A program made the position numbers and the translations under genes. From Actinomycetota bacterium (GTDB taxonomy: Bacteria > Actinomycetota > Actinomycetes > S36-B12 > UBA10799), in the NCBI GenBank assembly GCA_020637055.1, contig JACJWR010000001.1, positions 682,001-746,000 of the forward strand: a stretch of DNA of 64,000 bases, given 5' to 3'. The notes beneath the pieces were generated by a model that ran no database searches, was not told the DNA's origin, and was given only the letters and a program-made list of their open reading frames with translations. How positions within the stretch are numbered: position 1 is the stretch's first letter; each line of letters opens with the position of its first letter. Shown in pieces: positions 17,018 through 25,684 of this stretch.

Positions 17018-17265
17018 CATCGGACCCTGTCGGCCGCACTGTGATCCTGATCGGCAAACCGGATTGCCACCTGTGTGACGCGGCGCGATCGATCGTGACG
17101 TCGGTGTGCGACGACGTGGGCGCCGACTTCCATGAGGTGTCCATCCTCGACTCGCCGGAACTGGCCGACGTCTACGCCGAATACATCCCGGTGGTACTGA
17201 TCGACGGCGAGCAACACGATTTCTGGCGAATCGACGCCGATCGGTTGCGCCGCGCACTGTCCTGA
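17014..17265 (+). CDS. Glutaredoxin-like protein
   Basis: 83 residues with a thioredoxin fold start, VILIGKPDCHLCDAARSIV, carrying a CxxC (CHLC) active site, and a cis-Pro strand EYIPVVLIDG. It is the DUF836/glutaredoxin-like form found before hemA in actinobacteria (Rv0508-like). It overlaps the acyl-CoA ligase stop by four bases. A thiol-redox role is likely; the partner is unknown. Confidence 0.88.
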   Translation: MTSDPVGRTVILIGKPDCHLCDAARSIVTSVCDDVGADFHEVSILDSPELADVYAEYIPVVLIDGEQHDFWRIDADRLRRALS

Positions 17266-17286
17266 GGTGGCTGCATCGGCGGCGAT

Positions 17287-17316
17287 TTGGTCGATCCAGG
17301 GCGTTCCGCGTAAACT
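17287..17316 (+). promoter_or_regulatory. Possible promoter for the hem operon
   Basis: TTGGTC (17287-17292) and TAAACT (17311-17316, fitting TANNNT) are 18 bp apart in the 155-bp gap before hemA. No Rex-type operator was found. Weak evidence, because the -35 box is not consensus. Confidence 0.3.
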
Positions 17317-17420
17317 GGCCAACCGGATGACCGATTGGGGTTGCCCGCTGCGCGTGCCCGGTGTATCGGCTGACCGGCAGCGGCGAATCCCCTACCCACC
17401 GCGATGACGAGGGACGCTGG

Positions 17421-18719
17421 ATGACGCTGATTGTGGTCGGGGTGTCCCACCGCTCTGCGCCGTTCGGTGTCTTGGACCACGTCGCGCTCGGCGAATCGGG
17501 TGTGCAGACCTTGCTCGACCACGTCGTCGCCAGCGACCACGTGGCCGAGGCGATGGCGCTATCCACCTGCAACCGGGTCGAGGTGTATGCCGACGTCGAC
17601 CGGTTCCACGGTGCCGTGGACGACATCGGTGCTGCCTTGGCCAAGGAATCCGGATTGCCGGTCGCCGAGTTGGCCCAGCACCTCTACGTGCACTACGACG
17701 AGCGGGCGATCCACCACGTCTTCTCGGTCGCCAGCGGGCTTGACTCGATGGTCGTCGGCGAATCGCAGATCCTCGGACAGGTGCGGTTGGCCCTACGGAC
17801 CGCCCAAGAGGTCGGTGTCACCGGCCGGACCATCAACGAGTTGGCGCAATCCGCGCTGCGGGTGGGCAAGCGGGTACAAAGCGAGACGACCATCCACCGG
17901 CATGGGGCCTCGGTGGTGAGTGTGGCGCTCGATCGGGCCGCCGAGGTCCTCGGCGGGCTTGCCGGCCGCCGGGCCGCCATCGTCGGTGCGGGAGGCATGG
18001 CGACCCTGGCCATCAGCAATCTGCAGGCCGCAGGGGTGGCCGGCATCACCATCGCCAACCGCACCCTTTCCAACGCCGAGCAGCTGGTGGCAGCCGCCGA
18101 ACCGTCCGGCACCCGCCTCGCCGCGGTCGACATGTCCGAACTCGGGTCGGCCCTGGCCGATGCCGACGTGGTCGTGGCATGCACCGGCGCGAGCGGGACC
18201 ATCATCGAGGTCGAACACATCCAGCCCCGAGCCACGCCGCGGGTGTTGCTCGACTTGGCGCTCCCGCACGACATCGCCACCGAGGTCGCCGAGGTGCCGG
18301 GGGCGATGCGGATCGACCTGGCCGCACTGGCCGACGTGTCCCGTCGGCACTCCGATTCCGAGTCGGCGGCAGTGGCCATCGTGGATGCCGAGACGCGGGC
18401 TTTCGTCGCCGCCCAGGCGGCGGCGAGTGTGGAACCGATCGTGATCTCGCTACGGTCCCGCGCCGATGGCATCCTCGAGCGGGAGGTGTCCCGACTGCGC
18501 CTGAGGTTGCCACAACTCGACGACGCCGCCGCCCATGAGGTGGAAAGGGCGATGCGCCGGGCGATGTCAAGCCTGCTGCACACCCCGACGGTACGGATGA
18601 AGCAGATGGCGGCCGACCCGGACGGGGAGCGCTTCACCGACGCGGTCCGGGCCCTGTTCGACCTCGACCCGGCCGCGGTACAGGTGATCTCGACTCCTCC
18701 GGAGGCGCTGGATGACTGA
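17421..18719 (+). CDS. hemA: Glutamyl-tRNA reductase
   Basis: It begins MTLIVVGVSHRSAPFGVLD and has the catalytic cysteine in LSTCNRVEVY (C50), the SQILGQVR loop and an NADPH-binding stretch AAIVGAGGMATLAI. 432 residues. It reduces glutamyl-tRNA to glutamate-1-semialdehyde, the first committed step of haem synthesis by the C5 route. The start at 17421 follows GAGGGA. It is the first gene of the hem string and overlaps hemC by 8 bp. Control by haem is known for this enzyme in other bacteria but is not visible here. Confidence 0.97.
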   Translation: MTLIVVGVSHRSAPFGVLDHVALGESGVQTLLDHVVASDHVAEAMALSTCNRVEVYADVDRFHGAVDDIGAALAKESGLPVAELAQHLYVHYDERAIHHVFSVASGLDSMVVGESQILGQVRLALRTAQEVGVTGRTINELAQSALRVGKRVQSETTIHRHGASVVSVALDRAAEVLGGLAGRRAAIVGAGGMATLAISNLQAAGVAGITIANRTLSNAEQLVAAAEPSGTRLAAVDMSELGSALADADVVVACTGASGTIIEVEHIQPRATPRVLLDLALPHDIATEVAEVPGAMRIDLAALADVSRRHSDSESAAVAIVDAETRAFVAAQAAASVEPIVISLRSRADGILEREVSRLRLRLPQLDDAAAHEVERAMRRAMSSLLHTPTVRMKQMAADPDGERFTDAVRALFDLDPAAVQVISTPPEALDD

Positions 18720-19638
18720 CGCCATTCGGCTCGCAACCCGGCGGAGCCAGTTGGCGCTCAGGCAGTCCAGCGATGTGGCCGCACGGCTGGCCGAGCTCTC
18801 CGGCCGCAACGTCGAACTCGTCGAAGTAGTTTCCGAGGGGGACGAGAACCAGGCCCCGTTGGTGACGATCGGCGGTGCCGGGGTCTTCGTCGCCGCGGTG
18901 CGAAGCGCCGTGGTCGAGGGCCGCGCGGACGTCGCCGTGCACTCGCTGAAGGATCTCCCCACCGCGGGTACCCCGGGAATCGAGCTAGCAGCCGTCCCGG
19001 CCCGCGAGGATCCCCGGGATTGCCTGTGTGCCGGGTCGGGCACGGTGCTCGACGACCTCCCTTCCGGGGCGAAGGTCGGCACCGGGTCGCCGCGCCGGGC
19101 CGCCCAGTTGAGGCTCGCCCGGGCAGACCTCGACGTGGTGGCGATCCGGGGGAACGTCGATTCCCGACTCGGTCGGGTGGGGGTGGATCTCGATGCCGTG
19201 GTGCTCGCCGCCGCCGGTCTGGCGCGGCTGGGACGACTCGCGGAAGCCTCCGAATTCCTGGCGTCAGACGTGATGTTGCCGGCTCCCGGTCAAGGTGCGC
19301 TTGCGGTGGAAATCTCCAGCACCGCACCCGAGTGGCTTCGCCGGGCGGTGACGGCGCTTGACGATCCCGGGAGTCGGGCCTGCGTCACCGCCGAACGCAG
19401 TATGCTCGCGGCGTTGGAGGCGGGCTGCTCGGCGCCGGTCGGAGCGATCGCCCGAGTGGCCGAACCCGGCTTCTGGGAACCCGAAATCTTCCTGCAGGGC
19501 GGGGTCTTCGGACCCGACCGTGGGATACGTATGTCCATTAACGGAGCGGCGGCCGCCGCCGAGGAGCTAGGCCGGACGTTGGCCGCGAAGCTGCTCGAGG
19601 CGGGCGCCGAATCACTGATGACGGAGCAGAACCTGTGA
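18712..19638 (+). CDS. hemC: Hydroxymethylbilane synthase (porphobilinogen deaminase)
   Basis: Typical motifs: LATRRSQLALRQS at the N-terminus, VHSLKDLPT, GTGSPRRAAQL and the cofactor cysteine in LEAGCSAPVG (C239), which carries the dipyrromethane. 308 residues. It joins four porphobilinogens into linear tetrapyrrole for HemD. Overlaps hemA by 8 bp and the hemD fusion by 4 bp, so translation is probably coupled. Confidence 0.97.
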   Translation: MTDAIRLATRRSQLALRQSSDVAARLAELSGRNVELVEVVSEGDENQAPLVTIGGAGVFVAAVRSAVVEGRADVAVHSLKDLPTAGTPGIELAAVPAREDPRDCLCAGSGTVLDDLPSGAKVGTGSPRRAAQLRLARADLDVVAIRGNVDSRLGRVGVDLDAVVLAAAGLARLGRLAEASEFLASDVMLPAPGQGALAVEISSTAPEWLRRAVTALDDPGSRACVTAERSMLAALEAGCSAPVGAIARVAEPGFWEPEIFLQGGVFGPDRGIRMSINGAAAAAEELGRTLAAKLLEAGAESLMTEQNL

Positions 19639-21224
19639 CAAGCACCGAGAACACCACCAACCCCGGCCCGGTGTGGCTGGTGAGCGCCGGTCCCGGCGAT
19701 CCCGAGCTGCTGTCGCTGCGTGCGACCGACGCGCTCGCGGCGGCTCAGGTGGTGGTGACCGACTCGCAGGTGGCGTCGCTGGCCGAACAGTGCGCACCCC
19801 AGGCGCAGATCGAGGCCGCTGTGGATGCGAACGGACTGCCGATCACCCGGGCGGCGCGAGCCAAGAAGGTCGCCACCGCCGCCCGCAAGGGGCAGGCGGT
19901 CGTTCGGCTGATGTCGGGCGACCCCTCGCTGGACGGCTCGCTGGCCGAAGAGGGCGAGGCGCTGAGCAAGCAGGAGGTCCGGTTCGACGTGGTACCGGGA
20001 ACCTCCACCCTCACCGGCATCGCCACCTACGCCGGCATCCCGTTGGTCACCAAGAAGTCGACCAGGGTCGTGGTCTTCACCGACCCTGAGGATGTCGCCG
20101 AGCCCGACCCCTCGATGACCTTGGTCTACACCAACGGTGCCGACGAGGCACCCGACATCGCCACCCGGTTGATGGCCGAGGGATTCGATCCCGAGACGCC
20201 GTTGGCCATCATCCGCTCGGGCTCCACAGTCGAGCAGCGCACCCTGACATCGACCCTCGCCGAGGTCGCCAAGGCCGCCAAAGCCGCGAAGCTGGCCGGT
20301 CCGGGGGTGGTGATCGTCGGATCCGTGGTCGATTCCCGGCCGGCGCTGGACTGGTTCGAGACCAAGCCGCTGTTCGGTTGGCGGGTGCTGGTGCCCCGCA
20401 CCAAGGAGCAAGCCGGAGCCGTCTCGGCCCGGCTGGCGCCCTATGGGGCGGTCGGCGAGGAGGTGCCGACCATCTCGGTGGAGCCGCCGCGCACGCCGCA
20501 ACAGATGGAGAAGGCCATCCAGGGCATCGTCGACGGCACCTACGCGTGGGTCGTGTTCACCTCGGCGAACGCCGTGCGGGCGATCCGGGAGCGCTTCGCC
20601 GCCCGCGGTTTGGATGCCCGGGACTTGGCCGGGGTGAAGCTGGCCGCGGTCGGCGACAAGACCGCCCAGGCGCTCAAGGAGATGGGCGTCACGCCGAATC
20701 TGGTGCCGGCGGAAGAGCAGTCGAGTGCTGGCCTGGTCGCCGCCTGGCACGCCTATGACGCCGAGATCGACGGCGGCAACAACCGGGTCTTCTTGCCCAG
20801 GGCCGATATCGCCACCGAAACCCTGGTGGAAGGTCTCACCGCGCTGGGCTGGGCGCCCGATGACATCACTGCCTATCGGACCGTGCGGGCCTCGCCGCCC
20901 CCCGCACCGGTGCGGGAGGCGATCAAGACCGGTGGATTCGACGCGGTGCTGTTCACGTCCTCGTCCACCGTACGCAACTTGGTCGGCATCGCCGGCAAGC
21001 CGCATGCCACCACCGTCGTGGCGTGTATCGGCCCGGCCACCGCGAAGACCGCCGAGGAACATGGGCTGCGGGTCGACGTGTTGGCCAGCGAGCCGAAGAT
21101 CGAGGTGCTGGTGGACGAGTTGGCCGCCCACGGTGAACGCCTGCGTCTCGCGGCGGCGGAGAGCGGCGAGGCCTCGTGGCGGCCGAGTCGGAAGCGGGTC
21201 GCCCGGCGGCGCTCCGCGCGATGA
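19635..21224 (+). CDS. hemD: Uroporphyrinogen-III synthase fused to degenerate uroporphyrinogen methyltransferase domain
   Basis: 529 residues. The N-terminal half (about 10-250) looks like a tetrapyrrole methyltransferase (VSAGPGDPELLSLRA), and the C-terminal half (about 255-500) is HemD (GWRVLVPRTKEQAG, VFTSANAVRAI, FTSSSTVRNLV). The canonical substrate loop KGGDPFxxGRGGEE is replaced by MSGDPSLDGSLAEEGEAL, so the methyltransferase may be weak or inactive. A Lys/Arg-rich tail ends the protein. The ring-closing HemD function is likely intact. Actinobacteria commonly have this fusion; a second, canonical methyltransferase lies at 36.8-38.1 kb. Confidence 0.92.
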   Translation: MTSTENTTNPGPVWLVSAGPGDPELLSLRATDALAAAQVVVTDSQVASLAEQCAPQAQIEAAVDANGLPITRAARAKKVATAARKGQAVVRLMSGDPSLDGSLAEEGEALSKQEVRFDVVPGTSTLTGIATYAGIPLVTKKSTRVVVFTDPEDVAEPDPSMTLVYTNGADEAPDIATRLMAEGFDPETPLAIIRSGSTVEQRTLTSTLAEVAKAAKAAKLAGPGVVIVGSVVDSRPALDWFETKPLFGWRVLVPRTKEQAGAVSARLAPYGAVGEEVPTISVEPPRTPQQMEKAIQGIVDGTYAWVVFTSANAVRAIRERFAARGLDARDLAGVKLAAVGDKTAQALKEMGVTPNLVPAEEQSSAGLVAAWHAYDAEIDGGNNRVFLPRADIATETLVEGLTALGWAPDDITAYRTVRASPPPAPVREAIKTGGFDAVLFTSSSTVRNLVGIAGKPHATTVVACIGPATAKTAEEHGLRVDVLASEPKIEVLVDELAAHGERLRLAAAESGEASWRPSRKRVARRRSAR

Positions 21225-22216
21225 CCGGGCGATTCCCGGCCGTCCGGCCGCGCCGGCTGCGTCGGAACGCCGCGATGCGGCGCTTCGTACGCGCCCCCGG
21301 CCTGGAACCGCGGCAGTTGGTGCTCCCGCTGTTCTACAAGGAGGGCCTCACGGCGCCGAATCCGGTGGCCGCGATGCCGGGGGTCTACCAGCACGACTTG
21401 GCGTCCTTGCGGCGGCAGGCCGCTGCGGCCCGCGCGGCTGGGCTGGGTGGCGTCATGCTGTTCGCGGTGCCCGCACACCGGGACGCCACCGGGTCGGCTG
21501 CGCTCGATCCGGCCGGTGCGCTCACGGTGGCCGTGCGGGAGGTCCGGGCGGAGGTCGGTGACGACCTGCTGGTCATGGCCGACGTCTGCCTCGACGAGTT
21601 CACCGACCATGGCCATTGCGGGGTACTGGGCGACGACGGCGAGGTGGACAACGACACGACGGTGGCGCTGTATGCCGAGATGGCTGTGGTGCTTGCCGAC
21701 GCCGGCGTGGACGTCGCCGCCCCCAGCGGCATGATGGACGGGCAGGTTGGCGTCATTCGTGCCGCGCTCGACGACGCCGGCCACTCGACGGTGGCGATCC
21801 TCGCCTACACGGCCAAGTACGCGTCGGCGTTCTACGGGCCGTTCCGCGATGCGGTGGAGAGCGCCCTGTGCGGCGATCGCTTGAGTTACCAGCAGGATCC
21901 CGGCGGAGCGCTGCGGGAAGCCGTCCGGGAAACCCGGCTCGACGTCGCCGAGGGTGCGGACTTCGTGATGGTGAAACCGGCGTTGCCCTATCTCGACGTG
22001 CTCCAGGCGGTGGCCGAGGTGTCGGAGGTTCCGGTCCTTGCCTATCAGGTGTCGGGCGAGTACGCCCAAGTCGAGGCAGCGGCCGAGCGAGGTTGGTTGG
22101 ATCGCCGGTCCACCATCCTGGAGACCCTGGCCGCGATCCATCGCGCGGGTGCCGACGCAGTACTCACCTACTGGGCGCTCGAGGTGGCGGATTGGCTGCG
22201 GACGCCGGAGCCGTGA
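21221..22216 (+). CDS. hemB: Delta-aminolevulinic acid dehydratase (porphobilinogen synthase)
   Basis: The two active-site lysines are in YTAKYASAF (K199) and VMVKPALPY (K252). The metal region reads DVCLDEFTDHGHCG, so it has C123 and C133 but Asp125 where zinc enzymes have the middle cysteine. I believe this pattern occurs in other actinobacteria. 331 residues from ATG 21221, which overlaps the hemD stop (ATGA); a GTG at 21176 is also in frame. Makes porphobilinogen from two aminolevulinates. Confidence 0.95.
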   Translation: MTGRFPAVRPRRLRRNAAMRRFVRAPGLEPRQLVLPLFYKEGLTAPNPVAAMPGVYQHDLASLRRQAAAARAAGLGGVMLFAVPAHRDATGSAALDPAGALTVAVREVRAEVGDDLLVMADVCLDEFTDHGHCGVLGDDGEVDNDTTVALYAEMAVVLADAGVDVAAPSGMMDGQVGVIRAALDDAGHSTVAILAYTAKYASAFYGPFRDAVESALCGDRLSYQQDPGGALREAVRETRLDVAEGADFVMVKPALPYLDVLQAVAEVSEVPVLAYQVSGEYAQVEAAAERGWLDRRSTILETLAAIHRAGADAVLTYWALEVADWLRTPEP

Positions 22217-22285
22217 TCGCCGACCACGTCTGCGCATGCGACGATGTGCCCATGCCCGCACACCTTCGAGGAGGGTCTGGTGACG

Positions 22286-23596
22286 ATGCTGGTCGATGAC
22301 GCCTCCCGCGCCTGGTTCGACCGGGCGCAGCGGGTGACCCCCGGCGGCGTGAACTCTCCGGTGCGTGCGTTCCGGGCGGTGGGCGGAACGCCGCGATTCT
22401 TCACCTCCGGCCGTGGTGCGATCGTCACCGACGCGGACGGCAACGACTATGTCGATCTGGTCTGCTCCTGGGGTCCGATGATCCTCGGCCATGCGCACCC
22501 GGAAGTGCGCGACGCGGTGGAAGCCGCGGTGGCCCGGGGCTTCTCGTTCGGGGCGCCGAGCATCACCGAGGTGCAGTTGGCCGAGGAGATCGTGGCGCGG
22601 GTGCCGGAGGTCGCTGCGGTGCGGTTGGTGTCGTCCGGCACCGAGGCGACCATGAGTGCCGTGCGCCTCGCCCGAGGTGTCACCGGCCGGCCGGCCATCG
22701 TCAAGTTCGCCGGGTGCTACCACGGCCACAGCGACGCCCTGCTCGCCGCTGCCGGCTCGGGTGCTGCCACCTTCGGCATCCCCGGATCTGCCGGGGTCAC
22801 AGCGGGTGCCGCGGCGGACACCATCGTGTTGCCCTACAACCATCGCGGCGCGGTGACTGCTGCTTTCGAACGTTTCGGCGATCAGATCGCAGCCGTCATC
22901 ACCGAGGCGGCCGCCGCCAACATGGGCGTGGTGCCGCCGGAAGCGGGTTTCAACGAATTCCTCGCCCGTACCGCCCATGCGCACGGGTCGCTGCTGATCT
23001 CGGACGAGGTGATGACGGGCTTCCGGGTCTCGCGGGGAGGGTGGCAGGGGATGGCCGGACCCGTGGGCGACGAGGCGCCGGATCTGTTCACCTACGGGAA
23101 GGTGATCGGCGGCGGACTGCCGGTGGCGGCGTTCGGCGGGTCGGAGCAGGTGATGTCGCAGTTGGCGCCGCTGGGGTCGGTGTATCAGGCCGGAACGTTG
23201 TCCGGCAATCCGGTGGCAACGGCCTGTGGCCTGGCGACCCTGCGCAATTGCACGGAGGACGTCTACACCCACCTCAACCGTGCCGCCCATACGATCGGCC
23301 AACTGGCGGGTGAGGCACTCGATTCGGCTGGGGTGCCGCATCAGGTGCGCACCGCCGGGAACCTCTTCAGCGTCTTCTTCACCGATCAGCCGGTAACCGA
23401 CTTTGAATCGGCCCAGCAGCAGGACACGGCCGCATATGCGAGGTTCTTCCACGCGATGTTGGATGGTGGGGTGTCGTTGCCGCCGTCTGCCTACGAGGCG
23501 TGGTTCGTGTCGGCGGCCCACGACGATGACACCATCGAGAGGATCGCCGCAGCCTTGCCGGCAGCGGCCCGAGCGGCAGCGGAGGTACCCGCATGA
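22286..23596 (+). CDS. hemL: Glutamate-1-semialdehyde 2,1-aminomutase
   Basis: Class III aminotransferase fold with RVTPGGVNSPVRAF at the start, GTEATMSAVRLAR, the PLP lysine in FTYGKVIGGGLPVAAFGG, and LSGNPVATACG. 436 residues. It makes aminolevulinate from the product of HemA. GAGGAGGG lies 10 bases before the ATG at 22286, but a GTG at 22280 is also possible. It lies 69 bp after hemB and overlaps the phosphatase gene by four bases. Confidence 0.95.
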   Translation: MLVDDASRAWFDRAQRVTPGGVNSPVRAFRAVGGTPRFFTSGRGAIVTDADGNDYVDLVCSWGPMILGHAHPEVRDAVEAAVARGFSFGAPSITEVQLAEEIVARVPEVAAVRLVSSGTEATMSAVRLARGVTGRPAIVKFAGCYHGHSDALLAAAGSGAATFGIPGSAGVTAGAAADTIVLPYNHRGAVTAAFERFGDQIAAVITEAAAANMGVVPPEAGFNEFLARTAHAHGSLLISDEVMTGFRVSRGGWQGMAGPVGDEAPDLFTYGKVIGGGLPVAAFGGSEQVMSQLAPLGSVYQAGTLSGNPVATACGLATLRNCTEDVYTHLNRAAHTIGQLAGEALDSAGVPHQVRTAGNLFSVFFTDQPVTDFESAQQQDTAAYARFFHAMLDGGVSLPPSAYEAWFVSAAHDDDTIERIAAALPAAARAAAEVPA

Positions 23597-24231
23597 GCAG
23601 AACAGTCGTTCACCTGCTGCGGCACGGTGAGGTCCACAACCCAGAGGGTGTGCTGTACGGCAGGCTCCCCGGCTACAACCTCTCCGATCTCGGTAGGGAG
23701 ATGGCGGATCGGGCCGCGGAGGCGTTGGCACGGCGGGACGTCGCGATCGTGTGGTCCTCGCCGATGGAGCGTGCGCTGCAAACGGCGGAACCGGTGGCGG
23801 CGAGCCATGACCTCCCGATCGCCACCGATGACCGGCTGCTCGAGGCGACGAACGTGTTCGAGGGTGAGCGGGTCTCGGTCGGCGATGGGGTCTTGCGCCA
23901 ACCGCGCACGTGGCGGCACCTGCGCAATCCGCTCAAGCCGAGTTGGGGCGAGCCCTACCGTGATGTCGCGGCCCGGATGCAGTCGGTGGTCGAGAACGCC
24001 AGGGTGGTCGCCGAGGGCCACGAAGCGGTGCTGGTGAGCCACCAGTTGCCGATTTGGATCGCCCGGCTGAGCCTGGAGGGCCGCCGGCTGCCCCACCACC
24101 CGGGCCACCGGCAGTGCAACCTGGCCTCCATCACCTCGTTGGTGTACGACGGCCATCGCCTCGATGCGGTGCTCTACACCGAACCGTCGGCGGACTTGGT
24201 GGAGCGGAGCAACAAGGGAGTAGGAGCCTAG
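23593..24231 (+). CDS. Histidine phosphatase family protein
   Basis: The RHG motif (LLRHGEVHNPEG) and the second His in VLVSHQLPIW place it in the phosphoglycerate-mutase-like family. 212 residues, cytoplasmic. Starts inside the hemL stop (ATGA). In mycobacteria an equivalent gene sits at the same place between hemL and the cytochrome c genes. Substrate unknown; a metabolic phosphomonoester is likely. Confidence 0.88.
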   Translation: MSRTVVHLLRHGEVHNPEGVLYGRLPGYNLSDLGREMADRAAEALARRDVAIVWSSPMERALQTAEPVAASHDLPIATDDRLLEATNVFEGERVSVGDGVLRQPRTWRHLRNPLKPSWGEPYRDVAARMQSVVENARVVAEGHEAVLVSHQLPIWIARLSLEGRRLPHHPGHRQCNLASITSLVYDGHRLDAVLYTEPSADLVERSNKGVGA

Positions 24232-24236
24232 GCGAC

Positions 24237-24821
24237 GTGCGAGCAGGTTCGGTCGGCAAGACGTTCGCAGTGGTGACGGCGGCGTGCGCCTTCGCGTTGT
24301 CCGGGTGCGGAACGGACTCCTCTGCCGCCACCGAGTCCGGCACGGGCTACGTCGCCGGTGACGGATCGACCGTCGTGCTCGACGCAGCCGAGCGGAGCCT
24401 CGCGCCGGAGATCAGCGGCAAAACGCTCGACGGCGGGACGTGGTCGTCCGCCGACGCCCTCGGCGATGTCACGGTGCTCAACGTCTGGGCCTCGTGGTGT
24501 GCGCCCTGCCGGGCCGAGGCGCCCGCGTTGCAGCGTAGCTACGAAAGCCACCTCGACCAAGGTGTGCAGTTCGTCGGGATCAACACCCGGGACACCGACG
24601 CTGCGGCCAACGCGTTCGTGGCGCGATACGGCATCACCTACCCCAACCTTGTCGATCCGGACGGCCAGGTTCAACTGCAGTTGCGCGATTCGCTACCGCC
24701 ACAGTCGATCCCCTCCACCCTGTTCTTGGACAAGCAAGGCCGCGTCGCCGCGCGGGTGCTGGGCGAGATCGATCCGACGCGCCTCGACGGAATCATCGAC
24801 ACCCTCGTGAATGAGCCCTGA
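24237..24821 (+). CDS. TlpA-like thiol-disulfide oxidoreductase, lipoprotein
   Basis: An N-terminal signal with lipobox ALSGC and a thioredoxin domain with WASWCAPCRAEAP (CxxC). 194 residues from GTG 24237, which follows a GGAGTAGGAG stretch. Such ResA-like proteins reduce apocytochrome c cysteines outside the membrane before haem attachment. It precedes ccdA, resB and ccsB, giving a complete System II set. Lipid attachment is inferred from the lipobox. Confidence 0.92.
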   Translation: MRAGSVGKTFAVVTAACAFALSGCGTDSSAATESGTGYVAGDGSTVVLDAAERSLAPEISGKTLDGGTWSSADALGDVTVLNVWASWCAPCRAEAPALQRSYESHLDQGVQFVGINTRDTDAAANAFVARYGITYPNLVDPDGQVQLQLRDSLPPQSIPSTLFLDKQGRVAARVLGEIDPTRLDGIIDTLVNEP

Positions 24822-24823
24822 CG

Positions 24824-25684
24824 ATGAGTCACCTGCTTGCCTCGGGAACATCGGTGGTGGCCGACGGCTCCCTGCTCGTGGCGATCGGTGTGGCGCTGCT
24901 CGCCGGAGTGGTCTCGTTCCTGTCGCCATGCGTGCTGCCCCTGGTGCCCGGATACCTGTCCTACGTCACCGGTCTCACAGGAGCCGAGCTGGGTGTGACC
25001 GCTGCCGGCGCCGGCAGGCGCAACCCGGCGACCGACCCGACGGCGGGGTCGGCCGTCGGAGTGGCAGTGGTGGCACGGGAAGTTTCGCCGCCCCGACCGG
25101 CACTGCGCCACTCCCGGGTGCTGCTGGGCACGGTCGGATTCGTGCTGGGGTTCTCGGCGGTCTTCGTCGCCTACGGTGCGCTCTTCGGAACCTTGGGCGG
25201 CTGGTTGCTGGAATACCAGGAGGCGATCCAACGGATATTGGGCGTCGCGGTGATCGTGCTCGGACTGAGTTTCGCCGGCTGGCTCCCGGGCATGAATTCC
25301 GAGTGGCGCCTGCACATGGCGCCGAGGTACGGGCTGTGGGGTGCGCCGCTGCTCGGTCTCCTGTTCGGACTCGGGTGGACCCCGTGCATCGGCCCGACGC
25401 TGGCGGCGGTGCAATCGCTGGCCTTCAGTGAAGGCTCGGCACTGCGCGGGGCGATCCTTTCGCTGGCCTATTGCATCGGATTGGGGGTTCCGTTCATCGC
25501 CCTCGGGTTCGCCTTCGAGCGGTTGGCCGGGGCGCTGGGCTGGGTGCGCCGCCACTACTCGTTGGTCATGCGCGTCGGAGGTGTGCTGCTGATCGCGATC
25601 GGGGTGGCCCTCGTCACCGGGCTGTGGACGGAATTCATGGTCTGGGCTCGGGTCTGGGCCGGCGGCTTCGAGGTGGCGTTGTGA
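24824..25684 (+). CDS. ccdA: Cytochrome c biogenesis protein CcdA
   Basis: About six membrane helices with paired cysteines in FLSPCVLPLVPGYLSY (helix 1) and GWTPCIGPTLAAV (helix 4). These shuttle electrons from cytoplasmic thioredoxin to the extracellular TlpA-like protein. 286 residues, with a polar insert after helix 1 (about residues 58-92). Four-base GTGA overlap with resB. Confidence 0.95.
   Translation: MSHLLASGTSVVADGSLLVAIGVALLAGVVSFLSPCVLPLVPGYLSYVTGLTGAELGVTAAGAGRRNPATDPTAGSAVGVAVVAREVSPPRPALRHSRVLLGTVGFVLGFSAVFVAYGALFGTLGGWLLEYQEAIQRILGVAVIVLGLSFAGWLPGMNSEWRLHMAPRYGLWGAPLLGLLFGLGWTPCIGPTLAAVQSLAFSEGSALRGAILSLAYCIGLGVPFIALGFAFERLAGALGWVRRHYSLVMRVGGVLLIAIGVALVTGLWTEFMVWARVWAGGFEVAL

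Noticed and set aside
17266..17420. Rex operator before hemA
   Set aside because: No TTGTGA-type palindrome is present in the gap.
15440..17644. A 734-codon open frame on the reverse strand
   Set aside because: It lies opposite the acyl-CoA ligase gene, which has clear motifs; the antisense product has none.
20873..23731. A 952-codon open frame on the reverse strand
   Set aside because: It runs opposite hemB and hemL, and its product is rich in His, Arg and Gly with no fold, as expected from the complement of high-GC genes.
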